Part shown: positions 18,998-27,916 of the stretch, piece by piece
Position numbering within the stretch: position 1 is the first letter of the stretch
Layout: each line of letters starts with the position of its first letter
NCBI RefSeq assembly: GCF_014334015.1
Contig: NZ_CP060488.1
Span: 1,260,501 to 1,324,500 of the forward strand
Direction of reading: 5' to 3'
Length of the DNA stretch: 64,000 bases
DNA from: Bacteroides sp. M10
GTDB lineage: Bacteria > Bacteroidota > Bacteroidia > Bacteroidales > Bacteroidaceae
The notes under the pieces: model-generated
Database searches by the model: none
Seen by the model: only the letters and a program-made list of their open reading frames with translations
Told to the model about the DNA's origin: nothing
Program-made: the position numbers and the translations under genes

Positions 18998-20620
18998 ATG
19001 AAAACAATCTATAAAATCGCCTTCGGTATGTTATGTATATGCGGTCTGCTGCTGGGAGCCTGCACCGACTTTGAGGAACTGAATACAGACCCTTCCAAGT
19101 CATCCTCTACCGACCCGAACCAGCAACTGTCTATGATTCAGTTGCAAACATGGGGACATTGGCAAATGTGCCAGCCCTATCCATTCTATCTGGCTGCTTT
19201 CGCACAATATATGCAGGGCGACTGGAACACCACCAACTATGGCGGACAGTATCGCAAAAATGATGCGGAAATGGGAAACACATGGAACCTGATGTACCCG
19301 GCACTCATCAAGAACATTGTCGACATTCTGGACAAGACCAAGGATAACGAACGGGAAGTGAACATCCACTCTGTTGCCCGTATTTATAAAGTATATCTTT
19401 TCTCCATACTGACGGATATGTACGGCGACTGCCCTTACTTCGAAGCGGGTAAAGGCTTTATCACCGGTAACGTAAAACCTGCCTACGACAAACAGGAACT
19501 GATATACAAGGATTTCCTGAAAGAACTCGGCGAAGCAGCAGATGCTCTGACCGCCAGTGGTGACAAGGTCACGGGAGATATTATCTTTCAAGGGAATATC
19601 GACAAATGGAAACGTTTTGCCAACTCCCTGCACCTGCGCTATGCAATGCGCATCGTAAACGCAGATCCGGAACTGGCAAAAGCAGAAGCCATCAAAGCTG
19701 TCGGTCAGGAAGCCGGTCTGATGCAATCGGCCGCTGACGATGCCCTGATTGCTTACACCGATATTCAGGACTGGGCATCCAACGAATTCCGCAGAAACGG
19801 GCTCGCCCAACTATGGAGAGGTCGCGAAGCATATCCTACGGCTTATCTCTGCAGCACATTCTGGAAACAGCTGGACGCTACTTCCGACCCGCGGCAGTTT
19901 GTATTCGGACGTTGCTATGACGAAAGTTCGGCAAACAATCCATTCGGACGTGTGGATCTGACGGAGGAAATGCAGAATACGGAAGCTGCCAAGTTTCAGC
20001 CTTGCAACCCGGGTTATTTCTGGTACAGCAACGGGACATGGCCGGAGGGTTATTGGAGCAAGCTGACTAATAAATGGCAGGACAAAGCTACCCGTCCGCA
20101 GCTCAACAACATTTTCCTGAAAGGCGATATGCCCGGAGTGGTTATGACATACGCGGAAGCGGAATTATTACTGGCGGAAGCCAAAGCCCGCTGGGCAGGA
20201 GACATCACAACAGGTGCCGACGCTTCCACCCATTATAAAAACGGAGTACGCGCAGCCATCCATTTCCTGGAGAAATTCGGTGCCAAGACTTTTGACGATC
20301 AGGTCATCGATACCTATCTACAGGCTAATTCACTACCTGCCAGCGGATTGGATGCACAGCTTACTGCTATCAACACCCAATTATGGATTCTGCACTTCAA
20401 CAATATCCCCGAAGGATATGCCAACTGGAGAAGAACAGACATTCCGGTGTTGCTTCCTTCTCCCCACTACGGGGCAGTGACGATTGATTCGCAGACTACA
20501 CCGCTGCGTCTCTGCTACCCGCTCTTTGAAAGTTCGTACAATCCGGAAGGTTATCAATCTGCCATCCAGGCTATGGGAGGCAAAGACGACTGGAATTCAC
20601 CGGTATGGTGGGACAAATAA
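18998..20620 (+). CDS. SusD-like glycan-binding lipoprotein, PUL 2
   Basis: A 540-residue lipoprotein (LLLGAC, Cys22). It belongs to the SusD-like subgroup that begins with a NTDPSKS-type motif (TDFEELNTDPSK). The WNTTNYGGQ segment near residue 76, YLFSILTDMYGDCPYFEAG near 130 and MTYAEAELLLAEAKARW near 385 are all typical. It follows susC by 12 bp and is a full-length paralogue of the SusD at 36,527, including the WNTTNYGG block. It should bind glycan at the surface and cap the SusC channel. The similarity to the presumed mixed-linkage glucan SusD suggests a beta-glucan ligand, but this is inference. Confidence 0.93.
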   Translation: MKTIYKIAFGMLCICGLLLGACTDFEELNTDPSKSSSTDPNQQLSMIQLQTWGHWQMCQPYPFYLAAFAQYMQGDWNTTNYGGQYRKNDAEMGNTWNLMYPALIKNIVDILDKTKDNEREVNIHSVARIYKVYLFSILTDMYGDCPYFEAGKGFITGNVKPAYDKQELIYKDFLKELGEAADALTASGDKVTGDIIFQGNIDKWKRFANSLHLRYAMRIVNADPELAKAEAIKAVGQEAGLMQSAADDALIAYTDIQDWASNEFRRNGLAQLWRGREAYPTAYLCSTFWKQLDATSDPRQFVFGRCYDESSANNPFGRVDLTEEMQNTEAAKFQPCNPGYFWYSNGTWPEGYWSKLTNKWQDKATRPQLNNIFLKGDMPGVVMTYAEAELLLAEAKARWAGDITTGADASTHYKNGVRAAIHFLEKFGAKTFDDQVIDTYLQANSLPASGLDAQLTAINTQLWILHFNNIPEGYANWRRTDIPVLLPSPHYGAVTIDSQTTPLRLCYPLFESSYNPEGYQSAIQAMGGKDDWNSPVWWDK

Positions 20621-20655
20621 ACCTAAGATCATCAACACTAAAAGAAAAAACGATT

Positions 20656-21036
20656 ATGAAGAAAATAATATTTATATGCACGTTGCTGGTATCTCTGTTT
20701 GCCATGAGTGGTTGCAGCGACGATATAGACACTCCGGTACTGACTACTGACGAATATCCGCGCATACTAGGCCGCTGGCCGGACAAGCAGGAGGATGGCA
20801 CATTGGGTAAATTCAGTATTCCATTGAATCAGGTGCTTTCCATCAATGTACAATACACTCCTGCCGAACTATGCGAGGGGACATGGTATCTGGATGGAAG
20901 GGAAATTCATAAGGGAGTAGGATTGACGTACATTCCTTCGACTATCGGCACTTTCCACCTCGAACTGATTGTAAAGACGCCGACTAAGGAAACCACCCGT
21001 GAAGCTATTATCCAAGTAACCGAAGCAACAGAGTAA
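20656..21036 (+). CDS. One-domain surface lipoprotein (minimal SGBP)
   Basis: A 126-residue lipoprotein. The ATG at 20656 gives the signal MKKIIFICTLLVSLFAMSGC, with the anchored Cys at residue 20; the acidic SDDID that follows is a surface-export type sequence. The rest is a single Ig-like domain (about 30-122) with TWYLDGREIHKG and TKETTREAIIQVTE. It aligns with the first domain only of the 420-residue glycan-binding protein at 38,224 (TWFIDGQEVESG, GKKTSREGLVLV). The IPT-like domains and the C-terminal binding domain seen there are absent. It is either a reduced spacer-type protein or what remains of a full SGBP. It lies between susD and GH5 in the same operon. Confidence 0.75.
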   Translation: MKKIIFICTLLVSLFAMSGCSDDIDTPVLTTDEYPRILGRWPDKQEDGTLGKFSIPLNQVLSINVQYTPAELCEGTWYLDGREIHKGVGLTYIPSTIGTFHLELIVKTPTKETTREAIIQVTEATE

Positions 21037-21056
21037 ACCATTAAAACTAGAATTGT

Positions 21057-22691
21057 ATGAAAAAAAGACTTATAATCTATCTGGCCTGTCTGTTTGCATG
21101 CCTGATAGCCTCCTGTTCCGAAAAAGATGAAGTAATCAGCAACGGAGGAGAACCGCAAAACTATGTTCCTTTTGCCATCAACAAAGGGGTGAATATCAGT
21201 AACTGGCTGTCGCAGGTAGACGCCATCCCCGCCAACGGCTTCTCACAAGCCGAAGCACAAAAGCTGGCCGGATACGGTTTCGACCACATCCGTCTGCCGA
21301 TAAACGAAAAACTGTTCTTCACGGAAGACGGTCAGAAGATACCGGAAGCATTCACACTGTTGCACAATGCCATAGGATGGTGTCGGGATGCCGGAATGAA
21401 AGTGATTGTAGACCTGCACGTATTGCGCGATCACAACTTCAATACAACGGTCACTACATCGGGCGACCCGATTGAGAGTTTCTACGACACATTTGAAGAT
21501 ATGAAATGGGCGGGATGGTTTGCCAATGGCTCCGGCGTGACGGTGAACAATGTAGATAATCCCAGCAAAAGCGGTATAAACACCAGCAACAGGGTGTTCT
21601 CTGTGGTACGAAAATCAGGAGTGGACACTTGGTCGAACGCCAAGAAAAAGGATTTTTCCATTATTCCTGTCGGGTCAGGCAAAATGCAGTTCAAGTACCT
21701 GCGTGCCAAAATATACAAAAGCACCAAAAGCACTATTACCGTTGTATTGAGTGACGAGAACAATACGAACGACGGTTACTACGGATATACCAATACTACA
21801 GCAAATGAATGGGAAGAAATCGCCGTAGATGTATCCAACTATAACAAAAACTGCGGTCGCGTGGCTCTCCGTCCGGAAGAAGGAGAAACGATGTATTTCG
21901 ACGATGTATTCTTCTCCGACAGTAAAACTGGTGACAACAAGATTTACCCTGAAAGTGGAACTACCACCGTTGTCCCCAAACTCTGGACAGACAAAGACGC
22001 CCAGTACAAATATCTCGACTTATGGAAAACGCTGGCGGAAGAACTGAACCAGTATCCCAACGATCTCGTTGCCTACGAGTTATTGAATGAACCGGTAGCC
22101 CCTTACGCCTCACAATGGAACTCTCTTTCCGCCCAACTGATTCGTGAACTCCGGCAAACGGAACCCGAACGTAAACTCATCATCGGCTCTAACCGCTGGC
22201 AGAGTGTCAACACTTTCAACGAGCTGACTATTCCCGGCGGTGATCCGAATATCATCTTGAGTTTCCACTTCTACAACCCGCATCCCCTCACGCACTACCA
22301 AGCCGAGTGGACGGAAGAAAAAGACCTGAATGTACCCATTCACTATCCGGGCGAACTGATAGAAGAGGCGGACTTCAACCAACTATCCGAAGCGATGCAA
22401 AAATTGGTGACTCCTTATATGGGAACGTATGATAAAACCACGCTTGAGTCACTCGTATTGAAAGCGGAGATGAAAGCTACCAGTCTCGGCGTACAACTCT
22501 ACTGCGGTGAATTCGGTTGCTACAAAAAGACTCCGGCTGCCGACAGAATGGAATGGATACGGGACGTAGTATCTATCTTGAAGGATCGTCACATCTCCTA
22601 CTCTTATTGGGAATATAAAGCAGGATTCGGTTTCTGCGATTCACAAGGAAACGTGATTGAACAAGAGGTACTGGATTTGTTAACTAAATAA
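21057..22691 (+). CDS. GH5-family endo-glucanase-like lipoprotein with inserted beta-sandwich
   Basis: A 544-residue lipoprotein (CLIASC, Cys20, followed by SEKDE, a likely surface-export signal). The barrel starts KGVNISNWLSQ near residue 44 with FDHIRLPI. The acid/base is probably Glu345 (LLNEPVAP) and the nucleophile Glu485 (YCGEFG), with SYWEYKAGFGF near the end, a cellulase-type GH5 layout. Between about residues 130 and 300 the barrel is interrupted, after VDLHVLRDHNFN, by a domain with NPSKSGINTSNRVF and a closing FDDVFF strand that resembles Bacteroidetes carbohydrate-binding jelly rolls. The barrel resumes at LWTDKDAQYKYLDLWKTLAEE. It probably makes endo-cuts in a beta-glucan at the cell surface. 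The exact linkage cannot be told. Confidence 0.85.
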   Translation: MKKRLIIYLACLFACLIASCSEKDEVISNGGEPQNYVPFAINKGVNISNWLSQVDAIPANGFSQAEAQKLAGYGFDHIRLPINEKLFFTEDGQKIPEAFTLLHNAIGWCRDAGMKVIVDLHVLRDHNFNTTVTTSGDPIESFYDTFEDMKWAGWFANGSGVTVNNVDNPSKSGINTSNRVFSVVRKSGVDTWSNAKKKDFSIIPVGSGKMQFKYLRAKIYKSTKSTITVVLSDENNTNDGYYGYTNTTANEWEEIAVDVSNYNKNCGRVALRPEEGETMYFDDVFFSDSKTGDNKIYPESGTTTVVPKLWTDKDAQYKYLDLWKTLAEELNQYPNDLVAYELLNEPVAPYASQWNSLSAQLIRELRQTEPERKLIIGSNRWQSVNTFNELTIPGGDPNIILSFHFYNPHPLTHYQAEWTEEKDLNVPIHYPGELIEEADFNQLSEAMQKLVTPYMGTYDKTTLESLVLKAEMKATSLGVQLYCGEFGCYKKTPAADRMEWIRDVVSILKDRHISYSYWEYKAGFGFCDSQGNVIEQEVLDLLTK

Positions 22692-22734
22692 TAGTCATTC
22701 AGATAACAATAATCATTCAAATTAAAAAAGAAAT

Positions 22735-25047
22735 ATGCGACAAACATTCATCGCTATGGGAATTTGTTGTGCTATCGGCATTTCCACATTAGCTTGTCAG
22801 GATAAAAGCAAAGATTACACCGATCCTACGCTGCCTGTGTCCGAACGTGTCTCCAGCCTGATGTCTCAAATGACATTGGAGGAAAAAGTTGCCCAAATGT
22901 GCCAATACGTGGGATTGGAACACATGAAGAAAGCAGAAAAGGATATGTCTGCCGAAGACTTGAAACACAGTCATTCGCAGGGTTTCTATCCCAATCTACA
23001 TTCTTCCGATGTGGAAGAGATGACGAAAAAAGGACTGATTAGCTCGTTCCTGCACGTGGTAAAGGCCGAAGAAGCCAACTATCTGCAATCGCTGGCACAG
23101 CAAAGCCGCCTGAAGATTCCACTCCTGATTGGCATTGACGCCATTCATGGAAACGGTTTGTATCGTGGTTCGACCATTTACCCCACTCCTATCGGACAGG
23201 CAGCTACTTTTGACCCTGCACTGGTAGAACGGATGTCGCGGGAGACTGCTATTGAAATGCGTGCCAGCGGTATGCACTGGACGTTTACTCCGAACGTGGA
23301 AGTGGCACGTGACGCTCGCTGGGGACGTGTGGGCGAAACATTCGGCGAAGATCCCTATCTGGTAGGACAGATGGGGGCGGCTACCGTACGCGGATTCCAG
23401 ACAAAGGATTTCACGGGAAACGATAAAGTGATTGCGTGTGCAAAGCATCTTGTAGGTGGCAGTCAGCCAGCCAACGGAATCAACGGTGCTCCTGCCGAGT
23501 TATCGGAAAGAACGTTGCAGGAGGTATTTTTCCCGCCTTTCAAAGATTGTCTGGAAGCGGGTGTATTTACAGTGATGACGGCTCATAATGAGTTGAACGG
23601 GATTCCTTGTCACGGAAATAAGTATCTGATGACGGAAGTATTACGCAATCAGTGGAAGTTTGACGGTTTTGTTGTCAGCGACTGGATGGATATTGAGCGC
23701 ATGCACGACTATCACAACGTAGCCGAAACGCTGAAAGACGCTTACCGGATCAGTGTAGATGCCGGAATGGGAATGCACATGCATGGACCGGAATTCTACG
23801 AAGCTATCATTGAGTGTGTGAAAGAAGGGAGTATTCCTGAAAAGCAGATAGATGCTGCCGTTTCTAAGATTCTGGAAGTTAAATTCAGGTTAGGATTGTT
23901 CGAGAATCCGTTTATCGACCTGAAAAAGAAAGATGAAATTGTCTTTAATGAGAAACATCAGCAAACGGCACTGGAAGGAGCGCGGAAGTCTATCGTCCTG
24001 TTGAAAAATGAAGGTAATATGCTGCCATTGGATGCTTCGAAATATAAGAAAGTGTTTGTTACCGGACATAATGCCAACAATCAGTCTATCTTAGGTGACT
24101 GGGCAATGGAACAGCCGGAAGAACATGTCACTACCGTATTGAAAGGTCTGAAAGCTATCAGCCCCGAAACGAATTATAATTTCCTTGATCTCGGCTGGAA
24201 TGTACGTTTGCTATCGGACAATCAAATAAAGGAAGCAGTGCAACAGGCACGCAGCTCCGATCTGGCGATTCTGGTGGTAGGAGAAAACTCAATGCGTTAT
24301 CATTGGAACGAGAAGACGTGTGGAGAGAACAGCGACCGTTACGAGCTTTCTTTGCCGGGACGTCAACAGGAACTGGTGGAAGCTGTGGCTGCTACGGGGG
24401 TTCCGACAGTCGTTATCCTTGTCAACGGCCGTCCGCTGACTACCGAATGGATAGATGAAAATATGCCGTGTATCATCGAAGCATGGGAGCCGGGAGTAGC
24501 CGGAGGACAGGCTTTGGCGGAGATTCTTTACGGAAAAGTGAACCCAAGCGGTAAACTGCCGATTACGATTCCAAGAAGCACCGGACAGATTCAATGTATG
24601 TACAATCATAAATTTACCAACCATTGGTTTCCGTATGCAACAGGAAATTCATTACCTTTGTACGAGTTCGGTTACGGTTTGAGTTATACGACGTATAAAT
24701 ATGAAAACCTCAAACTGTCTGAAGCAACGACCACTCCTGACAAAAGCGTGAAAGTAACTGTAGATGTCACGAATACCGGAAAAATGGATGGTGAAGAAAC
24801 GGTTCAGCTCTATATCCGCGACGAATACAGTTCTGCTACCCGCCCTGTAAAGGAGTTGAAGGACTTTGCCCGCATACCTTTGAAAGCAGGAGAAACGAAA
24901 GAGGTTTCATTTACTCTTACTCCCGAAATGCTGTCCTACTATGACGCTAATATGCACTATGGAGTGGAAAAAGGAACTTTCAAGATTATGGTGGGAGCTT
25001 CTTCAAGAGATACCGATCTGCAAAGCATTATACTTACAGTGAAATAA
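22735..25047 (+). CDS. GH3-family beta-glucosidase-like lipoprotein
   Basis: A 770-residue protein with a lipobox (STLAC, Cys21). It has the two-domain GH3 core: a TIM barrel with KHLVGG and the nucleophile Asp316 in GFVVSDWMDI, an alpha/beta sandwich with the probable acid/base in TCGENSDR, then a fibronectin-III-like domain (YGLSYTTY followed by VTNTGKMDGEETVQLYIRDE). GH3 enzymes with VSDW usually release glucose from beta-linked gluco-oligosaccharides. It follows the GH5 gene by 43 bp. The residues after Cys21 (QDKSKD) are less acidic than in the surface proteins of this operon, so a periplasmic face is plausible. Confidence 0.92.
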   Translation: MRQTFIAMGICCAIGISTLACQDKSKDYTDPTLPVSERVSSLMSQMTLEEKVAQMCQYVGLEHMKKAEKDMSAEDLKHSHSQGFYPNLHSSDVEEMTKKGLISSFLHVVKAEEANYLQSLAQQSRLKIPLLIGIDAIHGNGLYRGSTIYPTPIGQAATFDPALVERMSRETAIEMRASGMHWTFTPNVEVARDARWGRVGETFGEDPYLVGQMGAATVRGFQTKDFTGNDKVIACAKHLVGGSQPANGINGAPAELSERTLQEVFFPPFKDCLEAGVFTVMTAHNELNGIPCHGNKYLMTEVLRNQWKFDGFVVSDWMDIERMHDYHNVAETLKDAYRISVDAGMGMHMHGPEFYEAIIECVKEGSIPEKQIDAAVSKILEVKFRLGLFENPFIDLKKKDEIVFNEKHQQTALEGARKSIVLLKNEGNMLPLDASKYKKVFVTGHNANNQSILGDWAMEQPEEHVTTVLKGLKAISPETNYNFLDLGWNVRLLSDNQIKEAVQQARSSDLAILVVGENSMRYHWNEKTCGENSDRYELSLPGRQQELVEAVAATGVPTVVILVNGRPLTTEWIDENMPCIIEAWEPGVAGGQALAEILYGKVNPSGKLPITIPRSTGQIQCMYNHKFTNHWFPYATGNSLPLYEFGYGLSYTTYKYENLKLSEATTTPDKSVKVTVDVTNTGKMDGEETVQLYIRDEYSSATRPVKELKDFARIPLKAGETKEVSFTLTPEMLSYYDANMHYGVEKGTFKIMVGASSRDTDLQSIILTVK

Positions 25048-25054
25048 AATAGAT

Positions 25055-27457
25055 ATGAAGAAATTACTATGTCTCGCCCTGTTATTGTCTGCCGGAAGTG
25101 TTTATACCGGCAGCGTTTCGGCAAGCAACCAACCTGCCGGTAAGAAATCCGGCAACAACTCAAAGGATATATACAAAAAGACCTGGATTGACTTCAACAA
25201 GAACGGTGTAAAGGATGTATATGAAGATCCTTCCGCGCCTATCGAAGCCCGTATTGCGGATTTGCTTTCGCAAATGACACTGGAGGAGAAGACCTGTCAG
25301 ATGGCTACTCTCTACGGTTCGGGACGGGTGTTGAAAGATGCATGGCCTACCGACGGATGGTCTACAGAAATCTGGAAAGACGGTATCGGAAATATCGACG
25401 AGCAGGCCAATGGACTGGGTAAGTTCGGTTCTGAAATCTCCTATCCGTATGCCAACAGTGTGAAGAATCGCCACACTGTTCAGCGCTGGTTTGTGGAACA
25501 GACACGACTGGGTATTCCGGTCGATTTTACCAATGAGGGAATACGCGGATTATGTCACGACCGGGCTACCATGTTTCCCGCTCAATGCGGGCAAGGTGCC
25601 ACGTGGAACAAAAAACTAATCCGGGAAATTGCGAAAGTCACTGCTGATGAGGCGAAAGCACTCGGATATACCAATATTTATGCTCCGATTCTGGACATCG
25701 CACAAGATCCTCGCTGGGGACGTGTAGTTGAAAGTTACGGAGAAGATCCTTATCTGGTAGGCGAATTGGGTAAGCAAATGATTCTTGGTCTGCAAAGTGA
25801 AGGAATCGTTGCCACTCCGAAGCATTTTGCCGTTTATAGTATTCCGGTCGGTGGACGCGATGGAGGTACACGTACCGATCCGCACGTGGCTCCGCGTGAG
25901 ATGAAAACTCTGTATCTGGAACCATTCCGTAAAGGTATTCAGGAGGCGGGTGCATTGGGCGTCATGAGTTCTTACAATGACTATGACGGGGAGCCTGTTT
26001 CCGGAAGTTATCATTTCCTTACGGAAATTTTGCGTCAGCAGTGGGGATTTAAGGGATATGTAGTTTCGGATAGTGAAGCGGTGGAATTTCTACACACTAA
26101 ACATCGTATCACTCCGACTGAAGAAGAAATGGCGGCACAAGTGGTAAATGCCGGATTGAATATCCGCACCAACTTCACTCCGCCACAGGATTTTATTCTT
26201 CCATTGCGCCGTGCTATTAGTGAGGGCAAAGTCTCTCTGCATACGCTTGATCAACGTGTCAGTGAGATTCTTCGCGTTAAGTTTATGATGGGGCTTTTTG
26301 ATAATCCGTATCCCGGTGATGACCGTCGCCCGGAAGTGGTAGTGCATAACGCCGCCCATCAGGATGTATCTATGAGAGCAGCTTTAGAATCCATCGTGCT
26401 TCTGAAGAATGAAAAAGAGATGCTTCCGCTATCCAAGAGTTTTAGCAAGATAGCAGTTATCGGTCCAAATGCCGAAGAAGTGAAAGAACTGACTTGCAGA
26501 TATGGTCCTGCCAATGCATCCATAAAGACTGTCTATCAGGGAATCAAAGAATATCTGCCCAATGCAGAAGTTCGCTATGCAAAAGGTTGTGATATTATTG
26601 ATAAGTATTTCCCGGAGAGTGAACTATACAATGTTCCATTAGACACACAGGAGCAAGCAATGATTAATGAAGCCGTAGAATTAGCAAAGGCTTCGGATGT
26701 CGCTATCCTTGTATTAGGTGGAAATGAGAAGACGGTTCGGGAAGAATTTTCACGTACCAACCTCGATCTCTGCGGGCGCCAACAGCAATTATTGGAAGCT
26801 GTTTATGCCACAGGAAAACCTGTCGTTCTGGTAATGGTAGACGGAAGAGCAGCCACAATCAACTGGGCAAACAAATATGTTCCTGCCATCATTCATGCCT
26901 GGTTCCCCGGCGAATTCATGGGAGATGCCATTGCCAAGGTTCTTTTCGGAGACTATAACCCGGGCGGACGTCTGGCAGTTACTTTCCCGAAATCTGTGGG
27001 ACAGATACCTTTCGCTTTCCCATTCAAACCGGGTTCGGATTCTAAAGGAAAAGTCCGTGTTGCCGGTGTGCTTTATCCTTTCGGATATGGTCTAAGCTAT
27101 ACGACCTTCGGATATTCAGACTTAAAAATCTCCAAACCGGTTATCGGGGCACAAGAAAATATCACTCTTTCATGCACTGTAAAGAATACAGGAAAGAAAG
27201 CAGGGGATGAAGTAGTCCAGCTTTATATCCGTGATGATTTTAGTAGCGTAACAACCTACGATAAAGTATTACGCGGTTTCGAACGTATTCATTTGCAACC
27301 GGGAGAAGAACAAACGATTAGCTTTACCCTTACTCCTCAAGACTTGGGGTTATGGGATAAGAATAATCAGTTTACAGTAGAGCCGGGAAGTTTCTCGGTG
27401 ATGGTAGGGGCTTCTTCGGAGGATATTCGGTTGAAGGGAAGTTTTGAGGTTCAATAA
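25055..27457 (+). CDS. GH3-family glycosidase, periplasmic, with EF-hand-like N-terminal loop
   Basis: An 800-residue protein with an ordinary signal peptide (about 1-23) and no lipobox, so periplasmic. It has a GH3 barrel with PKHFAVY and nucleophile Asp339 in GYVVSDSEAV, an alpha/beta sandwich, and a C-terminal fibronectin-III-like domain with VVQLYIRDDFSSV. The segment WIDFNKNGVKDVYED near residue 45 has the spacing of an EF-hand or dockerin-like calcium loop. VSDSE instead of VSDW puts it in the other common Bacteroides GH3 branch, which includes beta-glucosidases and beta-xylosidases. It starts 7 bp after the previous GH3 and ends the operon just before a strong terminator. Confidence 0.9.
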   Translation: MKKLLCLALLLSAGSVYTGSVSASNQPAGKKSGNNSKDIYKKTWIDFNKNGVKDVYEDPSAPIEARIADLLSQMTLEEKTCQMATLYGSGRVLKDAWPTDGWSTEIWKDGIGNIDEQANGLGKFGSEISYPYANSVKNRHTVQRWFVEQTRLGIPVDFTNEGIRGLCHDRATMFPAQCGQGATWNKKLIREIAKVTADEAKALGYTNIYAPILDIAQDPRWGRVVESYGEDPYLVGELGKQMILGLQSEGIVATPKHFAVYSIPVGGRDGGTRTDPHVAPREMKTLYLEPFRKGIQEAGALGVMSSYNDYDGEPVSGSYHFLTEILRQQWGFKGYVVSDSEAVEFLHTKHRITPTEEEMAAQVVNAGLNIRTNFTPPQDFILPLRRAISEGKVSLHTLDQRVSEILRVKFMMGLFDNPYPGDDRRPEVVVHNAAHQDVSMRAALESIVLLKNEKEMLPLSKSFSKIAVIGPNAEEVKELTCRYGPANASIKTVYQGIKEYLPNAEVRYAKGCDIIDKYFPESELYNVPLDTQEQAMINEAVELAKASDVAILVLGGNEKTVREEFSRTNLDLCGRQQQLLEAVYATGKPVVLVMVDGRAATINWANKYVPAIIHAWFPGEFMGDAIAKVLFGDYNPGGRLAVTFPKSVGQIPFAFPFKPGSDSKGKVRVAGVLYPFGYGLSYTTFGYSDLKISKPVIGAQENITLSCTVKNTGKKAGDEVVQLYIRDDFSSVTTYDKVLRGFERIHLQPGEEQTISFTLTPQDLGLWDKNNQFTVEPGSFSVMVGASSEDIRLKGSFEVQ

Positions 27458-27483
27458 ATAAATCTAAGATAGTCACTAAAAGC

Positions 27484-27523
27484 AATGTGAGGCAGCCCCC
27501 TAATATTTAGGCTACCTCACATT
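27484..27523 (+). terminator. Rho-independent terminator of PUL 2
   Basis: A 14-bp inverted repeat (27484-27497 with 27510-27523, one G-U pair) with a 12-nt loop is followed by a T-rich run (27524-27540). It lies 26 bp after the last GH3 stop. It starts the 459-bp gap 27458-27916, which also holds a regulator remnant and the next HTCS promoter. Confidence 0.85.
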
Positions 27524-27579
27524 CTTATTTATTTTTCTTTCATCAATTATAATAGGGGCATAAGTTATGCTTAATAAAA

Positions 27580-27819
27580 TTGCTATATTTATTCTGTATA
27601 TCAACTATAACTTATAAAAAGACGAAACTTATCAATAAGCCTATTTATACAGAACGTATTCGTCTGTTCACTCGAAAAAAAGATTTATCGACTAAAGATA
27701 TTGCCCAATTCACCAACCTTACTATTCGTGGGGTAGAAACAGCCCGTTATCGAATAAGAAAGAAACTTGCCATTCCCGGAAATATTAATCTTGTTGATTT
27801 TCTGATTAACTTTACATAG
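27580..27819 (+). pseudogene. Remnant of a LuxR-type HTH regulator (C-terminal end only)
   Basis: A 79-codon reading frame. From about codon 19 it reads like the final 60 residues of the LuxR-type HTH of Bacteroidetes sensor-regulators: LSTKDIAQFTNLTIRGVETARYRIRKKL followed here (after a short break) by NLVDFLINF. The whole sensor part is missing and the upstream sequence does not code for one. It sits alone between the PUL 2 terminator and the second HTCS gene. The simplest reading is that an older regulator was lost and replaced. A tiny functional DNA-binding protein is less likely, because the first 18 codons look random and no good promoter precedes it. Confidence 0.5.
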
Positions 27820-27862
27820 AAACATTTACTGAATATTCCTTGTAATTTCACCCCCTATTCTG

Positions 27863-27892
27863 TTGGGATTTTCTAAAGAAACTTTATCTTTG
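27863..27892 (+). promoter_or_regulatory. Promoter of the second HTCS gene
   Basis: TTG at 27863-27865 and TATCTTTG at 27885-27892 are separated by 19 bp, a full -33/-7 match. The HTCS ATG at 27917 lies 24 bp downstream. The HTCS is therefore likely expressed on its own at a basal level. Confidence 0.7.
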
Positions 27893-27916
27893 TAATGTCA
27901 CACAATTACAAAGAAT

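Noticed and set aside
19100..19810. 236-codon open frame antisense to susD at 18,998
   Set aside because: It is inside a certain SusD gene, with no recognisable domain and no start context; codon-bias shadow.
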